DNA from: Ypsolopha sequella
Taxonomy: Eukaryota > Arthropoda > Insecta > Lepidoptera > Ypsolophidae
NCBI GenBank assembly: GCA_934047225.1
Contig: OW203990.1
Coordinates: 27,941,045-28,005,044 of the forward strand
DNA length: 64,000 nt
Direction of reading: 5' to 3'
Part shown: one piece after another, positions 37,919-50,500 of the stretch
Numbering within the stretch: position 1 is the first letter of the stretch
Layout of the letters: the number at the start of each line of letters is the position of its first letter
The notes under the pieces: model-generated
Databases searched by the model: none
Told to the model about the DNA's origin: nothing
What the model saw: only the letters and a program-made list of their open reading frames with translations
Made by a program: the position numbers and the translations under genes

Positions 37919-38101
37919 GTATACATCTGCAGTCGTAGCATAGTGTTTATTCGCTCGTGACGCAACTTAGTTGAATCACAAGTGGGAGGAGCGTGACACG
38001 ATGTTTTTGCGATTAAACGGTACGTCACGCTCCTTGCACTTGTGATTCAAGTAGTGGCGTCGCGCGCGATTAAACATTATGCTACGCCTGCAGATGTATA
38101 C
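37919..38101. repeat. Palindromic MITE
   Basis: GTATACATCTGCAG and CTGCAGATGTATAC at the ends, with GTAGCATA, TGACGC and TTGAATCACAAGTG paired inward around GGAGCGTGAC. Lies about 440 bp upstream of the FASTKD4-like start codon. Confidence 0.78.
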
Positions 38102-38537
38102 CTACATTAAATTAATCAATATATTTAATTTCAGTCATAAATTTTCGTTTTGAAACGGAACCTACTTGTGATGGTTGCCGTGGTAGTTTTAGGTAGGAAA
38201 GAAATCAATCAAGCTTTATGGCAGCACTTAAAAAAAAGTCTGTCAAAAGTCAGGCGATTAAAAATTTTCGAATTTTCAATGTATTAAATATATTTATTTT
38301 CTACAGAACACAATAAATAAAATACAACGGTACTTTTAACCATTTCTCTCTTATTTAAAACTTGTTAGCGTTTGTTAGCTTAGCATATTTATACTTTCAG
38401 AGTTGTGATGTAAGATATATTATTTTGTTGATTTAAATGTCTTTATTTGTGCTTCTGCATCTAAGAATGACTTTACACTAGGCGTTTGCCACATTATTTA
38501 ACAAATTTTAAGGTGATTTTGGGCTATTTTGTTGTAG
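38102..38537 (+). promoter_or_regulatory. Presumed 5' flank of the FASTKD4-like gene
   Basis: This is the unassigned sequence before the first coding exon. No TATA box or initiator can be singled out. TTGTTGTAG directly before the ATG could be a splice acceptor from a non-coding leader exon, or simply an in-frame stop in the leader. Confidence 0.3.
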
Positions 38538-41500
38538 ATGTTGAAATTCAGTGGATCAGTAATTTGGAGGTTAGGATCCAAGGCTACGCTAAGGAAGTAC
38601 TCTAGCCCCAGCGCTACTGTCTTCAAAACAGATAAAATAGGAGTGAACAGAGCCACAACTGTGAAATCTGACGATAGTAATAAGGATGATATTCAAAATG
38701 AAGGTAAAAATAAAGGTGCGGATTCCGAGTTGCTTAAACATAACAAAAATTGCTTTTTTAGGTTCATGTTGCATTGAATGAGTTGACCATCTTATCTACT
38801 AATTGTTCAATTAAATAACTTGCAAGATCTGTTTTCATGTAATGAAATGACAAAGTGAGTCATATCATATCTCTAATTCATTAATTATGATGTCGCTTCC
38901 ATGTTGCTTCAATTTTTGCCCCTTGTCTAAAATGTTTGCCTTAAAAGATGAAAGTGCCTCGGCATTGCACATTTAAAACCTGCTTTTGTTTTAACTTTCC
39001 TGATTTTCATTTTACATTTTATAATATTCAAGGAATAGAATTGAAGTTTTTTAAAGTATTCCTGTAACATGTTACATCATTTGACATAAAAACGGTCATT
39101 GTGATTATTACTCAATCTGTTCAGTTGTTATGGGCTGTGGACACACTGCTGCATGTCTAGATCACTAAAGTAATTATGGTTAAACAATACATAGCTGGCA
39201 ATGTCATAGCGTGAATCCATTTTGCATGATATATACAAAAAAATGCCTACATAATAATATTACCGCCAGCAACACTTTAATAACACCAATAAACAAAAAT
39301 TCAGTTAAAAGAAGTAAAAAGTATAGTGGCGTATCCCATGTAGTCAAGTAGAGTGGGGTGTCCCATGTAGTCAAGTAGACTGGGGTGTCCCATGTAGTCA
39401 AGTATAAAAAAACTTTGTAAATAGGTTGCTTTCAGAAACTAAAGTTGGGCTAGGTAGATCCAATACTGATAAAACAGCAATAGATCAATAGATGAGCAGA
39501 GGTTTTCATGTAATCTGCTAAAATGTAACGTAATACAGAAAACCTGCATTGAAATAGGTCAGTTTGAACACAGAAACTAGAGATTAACAAAGAAATGCCA
39601 GTAACTTTCAGATGTATTTTTAAACAAACAGCTCACCTCAATAAATATATTGGGATAACTGACCAGTTTCAGTAGAATTCAGACTGCCTTCATCTGGGCG
39701 AGTGAAGACGCTTACATGATGTCATTGAGCCTCACACTAGTGAGGTGAGCCATTTGTTTATATTTGTTTATCTGTTTGCCTCAAGTTTCATTTAATTCTA
39801 AAAGTCATTTTCTCAAAAGAAACAGTATGTTAATTGAGGGTGAGGGTGGGAGGTCCATTTGGATTTTGCAAAAACATCACATTCGGCAGTAAAAAAAAAA
39901 TTGTGAATATATTATTTTCCAGTGCTATTTCTATTTATACCCTTTGAGTTAAAATATTTTATAACTTTTATTTCGGCACACAATAGAAAGTATGTAATTA
40001 TGTTGTTATTTATATTTTGTATGGTTGCAGATGTGTAAAGCGGTGTCACAAAATTTATATTCAAATTCTAATGCTATAAGATAACTTGCATAAAAATTTT
40101 GTGATATCTTTTTGTTAGGTTTAGTAGCCGCAGCATTTGCCTCCATCAACTCCCCGGACCCTCCAGAAGCCCAGAAGAAGCCGAGCCCCAAGTCAGTGAA
40201 GCTGAACAGGAACCAGCAGTTGGACACTCAGATATTGAAGGCAACTGATGTTGAGAGCTTGCTCCTCGTTGCTCAGAATCCAATTGTGTCAAGGAGGCAT
40301 GCTTTAAAGGTTTGTTTGGGTCTATCTTCTTTTTTATATAACATTTGAGAGCAAAATCTAAATTTTTCTTTTTTAAGTTTCTTCTAATTGTTCATTAGAT
40401 CATTATAATTTGACTTTGAACTTTAACGACATGGTTTCAAAATATTCTAAGTTTTGATAAACACAAACCAGAAATAATAAAACTTTTATTATTTTAATAT
40501 TTTTGTTTGTAATGTTCTATGGAAGGGTACTGTCACCAGTTTTTCTTCGAAAACCACTTTTTTCAAAGTTTTTTTTAATTTATCTATTCTTATAAAACAT
40601 GCAAAAGTTCCTGTCCAGACAGTCTGCCCTGTTTTTTGTCTACATAACTTACCTAAATTCAATTCAACCTTCCTGTGGCCCTAGCATGCGCCCTCGGTAC
40701 AGTGTCTTTCCATCAAACTTGCTCTCCCGCACATTGACAAACCCTGTAAGCATGAGAGTGCAAGTAGGATAGACGCTGTATTTCTGACGTGTGCTAGCTA
40801 CACTGGTCTCGTGCCTATACAAAACACAAGATAAATAAATATTTCTATTCTATTGACATTCCAGATGGTGTCAGTACTCTCGGAATGGTCAAGCAGCAAC
40901 AAGGTGCAGATCTCTGACTTCGAGAAGGACCCTCGCTTTCTGAAGCTGTGCCGCATCCTGGCTCGCAGCCCCACGTCGCAGGCCATGACGACACTCAGCA
41001 TGGCTGACGACCTCAGTACGGTGCTGGGTATCACCGGTGACGATGAGGCGGCCCGGCTGATCGCTAATCTGACCTTGCCGCAAATGATTAAGGTAACTAT
41101 GTCCTTCTGACATACATCGTCACGATGTCGATCCCCCAGGAGGATTTGAACCCGCAACCTTTGGATTATTGGTAGACTAGTCGAACCTTTAGACCACAGA
41201 GGCAGACGTTTATTATAGTTTGCCGTGCCCACCAGCCGCACGCACGCTCACACTTATTCATCAATGTGTAAAATGACGACAGCTCTCAATGCATTCTTAG
41301 AGTCCGAACCGTCTGCTGACGTGTTCTTCGATAGTAAAAGTCAATTAGTTTGTAAGTTAATTATTTATTTTTTGGCTTCAAGTTATTTTAAATTTTATGT
41401 TTATTTTATGTTATTTTAAATTATTTAAAATTTTATGTTTTATGTTTTAATAAAAAATCTAATAATTATTGTAATAAATAAATAGTATAAGTAATGTAAA

Positions 41501-44500
41501 AAATATTTTATTGATGTACTTATAATTTATGTTTACTTTTATTATCAATTTCTGATATTCTTTCGGTTTGCTGGGAGATATCTCTCACAGAGATAATCTC
41601 GCCGCGGCCTGTAGACAAATATTTTTTTTTTCCTACTTTGTGTGTACAATAAAGAATGGGAATAAGAACTATTTTACCTACAAACAAGCGATAAGGCCCA
41701 ACTCCCATCAAGATGTTATGGGATGTTAAATTGTTGGTGAAAAGAGGGTGTTACGAATGTAGACTTTTCTAGTGAGAGTTCACACTCTGACACCCCCATC
41801 GGGGACATATGTCGTAACGATATGTATATTGTAACTTGTAGTCCTGTACGAAGTTTTCTGGTCGATCAGTGAACGTAACACACCTCCGGTCCCCAGGTAA
41901 TGAAGGCTCTGAACCAGAAGGGCAGGCGCAGCACGCCGCTGCTGCGTGCGCTCGCGCATAACATCGTCAAACAGTCGGAGCCCATCGACCTGAAAAAGTC
42001 GGCCGACCTCCTCTTCTCTATGGCCGCTCTCAGCTTCCCGGATCCCGTGCTCTTGGATCGGATTTGCAGGTACATTTGTTGCCATTATTTTTTACTAGTG
42101 TATGTGTCTTTCAAACAATGTATCTTTTTATAAGATGAAAACTATTATCGACAGTTTTCGGCTTCGGGGTTATTTTATCATCACCTTTTATAGTCTATAT
42201 GTTGACCAGGGTCACTGCGATGATAATAAAGAAAACCGCATCCAAATCCGTTGACTGGTTCCCGAATTAAAACGGAACATACAGACAGACACAAAAATTT
42301 TTAGTTTTGGTCTTGGTACAATACTAATAATAATAACGTATTAACGTATTTCATTTAAAATTTCGCAGTAGTATTTTGTGCAACTGTAACATAATGTGAG
42401 GCATTGGGACACGAGTGCTTGTTTACGAAACGAACGAAGTAAGTTTCATAATAGTTTTGCACGAGTATCCCAATGTCTAATTATGTTCAGTTGTACACAA
42501 TACTTTATCTTATAAATATCGTCTTTATTTATATTTTCACGAAAAATGAGAAGATATTCGTTCATGAACCTCGGGTGTGTCGTCCCGGTAATGCCTTGAA
42601 GGCCAATCAGGATAAAGGGGACGCGGCTCAAGAAATAAGATCGGGCCTTATTTCTCGTCTCTGCTATGCGAGCACGTACGCGTCGATTAGATAAATTTGA
42701 CAGATAGAATCGATAAATTGTAAACGATAACCCTTATTGCAATTTATTTATATTTATATTTTTATTTATCGAATCGATGTCGAGTCGATACCAAGTTCAT
42801 GCTAGTACCCCTGTTTTGGATCTCTAGCGGTGTTACAATAAATTAGGCCAATCGCAGCACAGAATCACGGTGTTATAATTTAATAGTATAACATCGGATG
42901 AACAATATAGGTACTTACTTATAAAACTGCTTTTGATGTTGCAATTACCTTATTGCGGTATGGAGGTAGATAAAAAAAAATATTGAATGTACAGACACGA
43001 CTTTTTACTACTTTATTATTAGTATACATATACATATCTTCTTCTTAGCGTGTCGATAGCATCAAATTATTATTATTTTAAACCTTTCCGGACCAGAAAG
43101 AGGCCACTTTTATGGCTCTGTCGTTGGCCTCAAAAAGATCGGTCATCGTGCAGGTGGTCGGGCACGATTATAGTATACATATTATAGTATTAGTATGTAG
43201 TGTATAGATTGTCTTAACTTGTTTAACAAATAACAGAATTAAAAGTTAGAATAAGAATAAGAATATTTTTTATTCCCAAAACCAATAAATCACACTTATA
43301 AATTAAAAACAATGTACTTAACCATAGGTTTTATATCTAACTAAATGTGCCCGCGTTGAAAATATAGTAATTATTATTAAAAAAAAAACCTTGAAACACT
43401 TGAATCATAGAGAGGAGATGCTTATGAGTGACGTATATGTAATATAATATAGTTAAAATGGGTGTCCTGCAGGGTTCCATATTAGGGCCCTTGCTGTTTT
43501 TAATTTACATAAATGACCTTCCTTATTTAGTTAAAGACTTAACGAAGATAGTATTATTCGCAGACGACACGTCACTTATTTCTAAAGTTAATAGACGTAA
43601 AGATATCCTTGACGGCGCGAATACAACTTTATCACTGGTGCTTGATTGGTTTACTGTAAATAATTTAGTTTTAAACGCAAAAAAGACAAAGTGTATAAAA
43701 TTTACGTTACCAAATGTAATTCAAGTGGATGGTAATTTGCTTTTGCAGGGGTCCAAGCTGGAGTTAGTTAACGAAACTAAGTTTTTGGGCATTACGGTAG
43801 ACTCTCGTCTTCAGTGGGGTCCCCACATAGAAGCCCTATGTGGTAGACTTAGTTCGGCCGCATACGCTGTTAGACGCATAAGACAAATTACTGATGTAGA
43901 TACTGCTAGACTAGTCTATTTTAGTTACTTTCACAGCATTATGTCATACGGCATGCTGTTTGGGGTAGAGCCGCGGATACAGACGCAGTCTTTGTTTTGC
44001 AGAAGAGAGCAATTCGGGCTATTTATAATATGAAGCACCGGGATTTATTAAGAGAAAAGTTCAAAGAAATTAATATATTAACGGTTCCTTGTGAATATAT
44101 TTACCAAGTCCTTAGATATGTCAGAAAAAATGTTGAGTCTTTCCCAAGGCTTGGTAAGCAACATTGTAAGGAAACCAGAAATAAGCATAAACTGGCTTTT
44201 CCAAAAATCAGACTCGCTAAGGTGAGTACCTCTTTCGTAGGACATGGTATAAGATTTTACAATAAACTTCCAAAGGAGGTCCTTACTTTGTCAGAGAATA
44301 AGTTTAAACTGTATATTAAGCAGGGCCTATTGAAAAAGGCATATTATAAAATAAATGAATATTTGGATGATGGTGAAGCATGGTGTTACAGTGATAATGA
44401 TAGTAAGTTATAATTTAATTAAATAGTATATAATTTCTTAACTTATGATTCCTCTAAGGTGTAAACATTAATTGATTACAGACTGTAAAAGGAAAAGGAC

Positions 44501-47500
44501 TATATGAGACAGGTAGACAAAGATATATATGTTTTTCTTTTTTTTCATTAACCTGAATTTCTGCTGTCTTGTATTTTCTTATCCCTTGGTTAAAGTAGAT
44601 ATAAGTCATATATTGTATAGTATAAGTTTTATGTTAAAAAAAAAAAGACATGATCTTGCTAAGTTTCTTGCCCTTCTTCTTAGCAAGACTAATCGAATGG
44701 GCGGAGGTAGGCATGTATTTATATTATGTAACCTATTAGTATGTAGTATATAGGATGGGATTTGGTCGGCCGCCTGGATTCGTGCTGGGGCTCGGTTGGT
44801 GATCATTGAACCTTGTTCCTGGTCCCTGGCCGGGTCTCCGGTGTGGGTTCGGGCGGCTGATTGGATTTTACCTTGTATAATATATATTTTACCTATCATT
44901 ATAATCGTAAATATATTGTTACATAAATTAAATAAACCTTTAATTTAGTTCATGTACATTTATTATTTTATTACATATATTTTCTTTATTAGATTAAATT
45001 TGACGTGTAAAAAGTGTAAATATCTATACCTGCTTTGCAAAATAAACTATTTGAATTTGAATTTTGAATTTGAATTTGAATTTGAATTTGACGTTGGATT
45101 TAGGAGATAATCTCTGGAAGTAATTATAATTAATATAACATTATGATTATAATATAAAATAATTAGAATATAAAATTAATTCTCTGGAAAAATTATTTGC
45201 TGTTCCATTTGCGTTTAAAGTTGCGTTGCATGATGTTACGTTTTTACAAACCCAAAACAGCATAAACGGCCGTTTAGACAGATCTGACGTTTCTGAAACG
45301 CGGAACATTGTGATTTCATAATTTCATTCTTTAATTATTAAGCGATCACGTATCCAAACCAATATTGTTTTATACCGTTCATCATTGTTACAATCAAAGA
45401 AATCGAATTACATACTTTTTTCGCGATTTTGGCGTTCGTGTGAGTGGTGTGTAGAGCGCCATCTCACTCTTTCCCGTGAATGTTGTCCCTTTTTAGCTTT
45501 TCGATTTTATATAATATATAAGATAACAGTAAGTAGATTCCTACCATCCGTGCTAGTGAAAATGTAAAAGTTCATTAACACTAAAACGGTGCTTAGCCAC
45601 GTTTGTCCCAATGTACTCATACATAACCCAAAACTTATCCCAAGAAACTTCTTGTAAAAAGACCGCTTCAAAATGTAAAAGTTCATTAACACTAAAACGG
45701 TGCTTAGCCACGTTTGTCCCAATGTACTCATACATAACCCAAAACTTATCCCAAGAAACTTCTTGTAAAAAACCGCTTCAAATTTGTGGTTCTCCATTTA
45801 TAACCGAACAGACAGACAGATGTTAAGATTGCAAATGAAATAACCCTAAAATGCATAAAAAAAAATCAACCTCATTTCACACAATAAAATTGTCGTTTCC
45901 AGTGACGTGATAGGGCAGCTTCCCACCAATGAGGACAAGCCAGCCGTCGTGAACTCTATCCTAGTGTCTCTGGGACTGCTCAAGTACCGGCACTACGGGT
46001 GTCTGGCCGCGCTCTCTGACTGGGTCTCCACGCACAGGTACGACGAATGAGCTTGTTACAAACTGTTGTTTTCACTTATAAGAAATGGTTCACTTTTGCA
46101 TAATGGTTTATAGGTTTGAATAATTGCTTATTACCTCTACTTTGACCCCAAACGAAAATACTTAGGTTGACTATCTAGCATCATTGAACCTTGTTCCTGG
46201 TCCCTGGCCGGGTCTCCGTTGTGTTAGGTTCGGGCGGTTGATTGGATTTCACCTTGTATTTTATCTATAAATTTAATCGTATATATATAGCTACATAAAT
46301 TAAATAAACCTTTAATCTCGTTCATGTACTACTACCTACCTACCTACTTTGCAAAATAAACTATTTGAATTTGAATTGAATTTGCAGTGGCGAGGGGTAG
46401 AATTACGACGTTGGTAAGTCGAGCCAAAAAAAAAAAAAAAAACACTGACCGCGTGATGCAAGCGCCAATTCTAAGAATTCTTAATTAATTTGATGATGAT
46501 AGTGTCTTTGAAGTATGATAAAATCAGTTGAATGAATAGCACTCAATATGAATTGAAATCATTATGGCGAATAAATCTCACTGCAATAAATAAATACACA
46601 GTAAAATGAACAAAAACCGGTGAAAAATAACAATTATCTCGCTAAATCACAAAAACTAATCAATTCACAAGTACGCACATTGCCTGCATTACGTACTAAA
46701 TAAATATTCGAAGAACATCTGAAAAAATCAAACCGAACTACACTTCTAATTAAAAATGTCTAACTCGTAATGTATTTTCTTATTGCTTTATTTTTAATTT
46801 TGCAATCATGTCACCTGCACTTGTTTACGCCTCAGAAAAAGAAAAAAATATGAAAAACGTTTTAGTTAGAGAGAGAGAGAGAGAGAGAAATATTTAACCC
46901 GACCGGCATTAGCCTGTTCTTTAGGCTTTTACCCGATAGATGCAAGCGAATTGCGATGTTGCCACCACGGGAGCCTGCCCAAAAGTGCCCAACGTTGCAA
47001 GGTTACCTAAAATGGACCAGCTAACCTCCCAATTTTGTATAAACATAGCGCTGCGCGCCATAATGTGTTGAAATAATGTGTACGGAAGATTTGGTTTTCG
47101 TTTCTCGCAGGCGTGTTTTTTTAGTGTTTAGCACACAAAAATAATTGTACATTAAAATAATGAATGGTGGATTGGTTGGTTGTAGTTTGAGGTATTTCTG
47201 AAAGGTAAGCCGGTGGGAATCGGCTTCTATGGATCCTTCGCCACTGCTATCTAGTAACCCGGTATATACAAGGTGACTTTTTGATCATCGTCCAAATTCA
47301 TATTGGAGGCTTGATAAGTGATCAGTATCTTGGATCAATAACAATTTTTGTGAAATTTGTAAAATTAAATTTCGGCTTCCCATAGAAATTCACTTCCAGT
47401 TCCGAGTGAATTAATTACTATGGGGAGCCGAATTTTACATTTTACAAAAATTTTACAAAAATTGTTATTGATCCATGGTACTGATTACTTACTAAGTATG

Positions 47501-50500
47501 AATTTAGACGATGATCAAAAAGTCACCTTGTATATTAATGTCGTGACAGAAACCTTTTCACCAGGACACAGGGCTCCAATGTTTTTTGTTTTAATCTGTC
47601 AGACTAATCCGAGTTACGATCTAGATTGCGATCCATGTTTCGCTATTGTTTTAATGAATAATTTGTATGTACAGAGCAGTATGCCGCGCGAGTGACCTGG
47701 CGTCGGCCGCGGTGACGCTCGGCACACTCGACTGTGAGCCGACGGAGGCACTGCCCTTGTTAGAGGTCAGTTAGTATACATAGGCAAGACACAGTGGTAA
47801 AATTCGTTGTTTTTCTTAATTTACACGTCAATTGTAGCTTTTACCTTCGATAATTAAAACCAATAGGTTCACTTAAAATCTTATACAAAAAAATTCCACG
47901 TTGTAAACAAATAATGCAAATAGTATACTTAGGTAGTTTTCCCAAACACCGGGGTATAAGTAAAAATTAACTGTCACCCGTTCCAAAACCACCAGAGTGA
48001 AAACGAACAGTTCATAAACCTTGTCAGAAATGTAAAATTCACTTTGACGGTTTATGTTTTATATTTACCCAGGCGTTTAGGAACGCTACCTGAAAGTAAA
48101 TTAAAGAAAACAATATATATTTTAAATTTATTTAATGAAACATAAACGAGGAACAATAAATTCGAATATAAAAAAAATATAATATATGTTATTTTAATAA
48201 AATTAAAGTTAAAAAACATTATATTATTTTTTCTTTTTTCTCTTTCTCAACCATTTTATTACTGTAACTTTTTTATTTGCAGACCGCTCAAGCCTTGAAA
48301 GAAGAAGAGCTAGTGAAACCTTCAGCCTGGCTGGACCTGGTGTTTGCACTGCTCATACTGAACCGCGCTTCGAAGCAACACCTCAGCTCCACGTTGAGAC
48401 CTGACTTTATTGAAAAATTGCTGGCCGCTGGAGGTACAGTAGATCAACTATTTACTCACATACATATACACTTACATATAGTCACCCTTGTTTTCCACAT
48501 AATAATAATAATAACATTCTTTATTGCACTAAAAATTTGTACAGAAGGCGAACTTAATGCTATCTAGCATTATCTTCCAGTTAACCTTTAGTGTTGTGGA
48601 TCGTTATTGGGTAGTGCCGGGAAAGGTATCGTAGAAACAATACTAAATGCCTTAATGACGGAGGCATTAAAATATTCTTATAAACAAACGGAGCATAATA
48701 TCTGCATAATCTACATAATAATAAACAAATATACTTACTATAAAATAAAAATAATAAAAAATACATACATACATATACAACGTGTAACAGAAAGGTGTAA
48801 CCATATTTGAAGAGCTAATTCAGTCAATGGTATAGAACAACTTTTACTATGGAACAAAACCTGTATATCGAAATTTTTTTTTACTGTTTCATAGAAAAAT
48901 GCAATGTCGCTTGGCCAAAATCTATGGAAGGGCAGATTTTTTTTTGAGGTTTCAGTGTTGGCTTCATAGTAAAAGTTGTTCTAAACCATTGAGTGAATAA
49001 GCTCTTCAAATATGGTTACACCTTTCTGTTACACGTTGTATACAAATACATATTATTTAAATATAATATGCAATTAAGAGAAATATTCAAAACTCATACA
49101 AGGATTGATAAAGTAAATGTGCTATGACTGTATTCATTACTTTGCATATGTAAAAACTGCTGCATGACTCTATTTTTAAAAACAGCTGTTGATAAAGACT
49201 CGAATGATGAGTGGTAAGCTATTAGGCCGACAATCTCTTCGCTTTCACCTTCTTCACTCCTTCGGCATCCAAAAGGTTTTTTTATTCCGGATGCTCTTGA
49301 TTTGGCCTTTCTTTGTTATTTTTCAATGCAATAAAGCTCGTAAAGGCCCACTTTTTATGCATCAAAACCGAACAGAAAGTCGATTATTTTGCCCTAGGGC
49401 TTTATTATTATTATTTTTTTAAATTTGTTTACAATGGTTGGCTAACCTGCAGCCTTTCCTGTGTACCATAAATTTTATACTTTTTTTTCCCACTGTTTAA
49501 CGGCTCTGGATACAGTCCTTTTGATCCAATCATAATTTAAAGTTCACAAGATTATATTTGTTTTATTTCCTCACACTATGCATTGAAAAACGTAGTATGA
49601 TACACGGGCGTAAGAGTATTAAATTACTCGGTTACGTTTAAAACACTCGCTACGCTCGTGTTTTAAATCGTCCTCTTGATTTATTCTTTTTCGCCCTTTT
49701 AGCATAAACAACTATTATGCACCCGCATGGTTTGTCTAGGTTACTTAGAACTCGATTCAGAAACACAAATGCAACCCCATTAAACTTCTACTTTTGATAT
49801 TTTGAGACGAAAGATTCGCCCCTCCTCTATTCTGACGTAAATTAGTCATAACAAACTGAATAGTACAAGCCCCGGCAGTAAATAATGCACATCGTATCGT
49901 AACGCTATCTCTGTCGCAAGAAGCACTTACAGTCTGGTGAGAGAGACGACGCTCTACAAAGCCGAAGATAGCCGATGCGCATTATTTACGGCCGCAACCT
50001 GTACAAATGTTTGTTTGTTTTCCAGAGATCCCCATCCCATCGCGACGTAAACTGATGGCGATCGACGCATACATCTCTCTCGCTCACCCCTCCGACGGCG
50101 GGCCGAGGCTTCCCGAAGACATCTCGGTCGGAGTGCCGCTCGTGTACACCAAGGAGAAGTGCCTCTTCGTGCAGAGCGTCATGGACACGTTTAGGAATCT
50201 AGTCTCTTCAGAGAACTTCTTGAAGAAAGAGTGCAATTCGAATATGGGCTTTTTGTATGGTTAGTATGTTTTTTTAAATATAGAATAGAATAGAATTTTT
50301 TGGGTCAACATTGGGTCTACTTCTATCCTGGAAAATTGGGCGTTTAAGGACGATAAAAAAATAAAAACCTTTGGTTCGGGCATTTAGTGAGTATAAATGA
50401 AAGTAGAGTGACAGAAGAAATTTATGGTGCACAAATGGAAAGTAAAGCTTGACCAGAGGGCCTATTATGTATCTTTAGTTGCCACCTGGACTTGGTGTCT

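Noticed and set aside
39324..39404. Regular 27-bp repeat considered as a CRISPR array
   Set aside because: Units abut with no unique spacers, in a eukaryotic intron; it is an ordinary tandem repeat.
47420..47695. 91-codon plus-strand ORF running into exon 6 of the FASTKD4-like gene
   Set aside because: It is the right arm of a MITE read in the wrong frame; exon 6 is read in another frame after its CAG acceptor.
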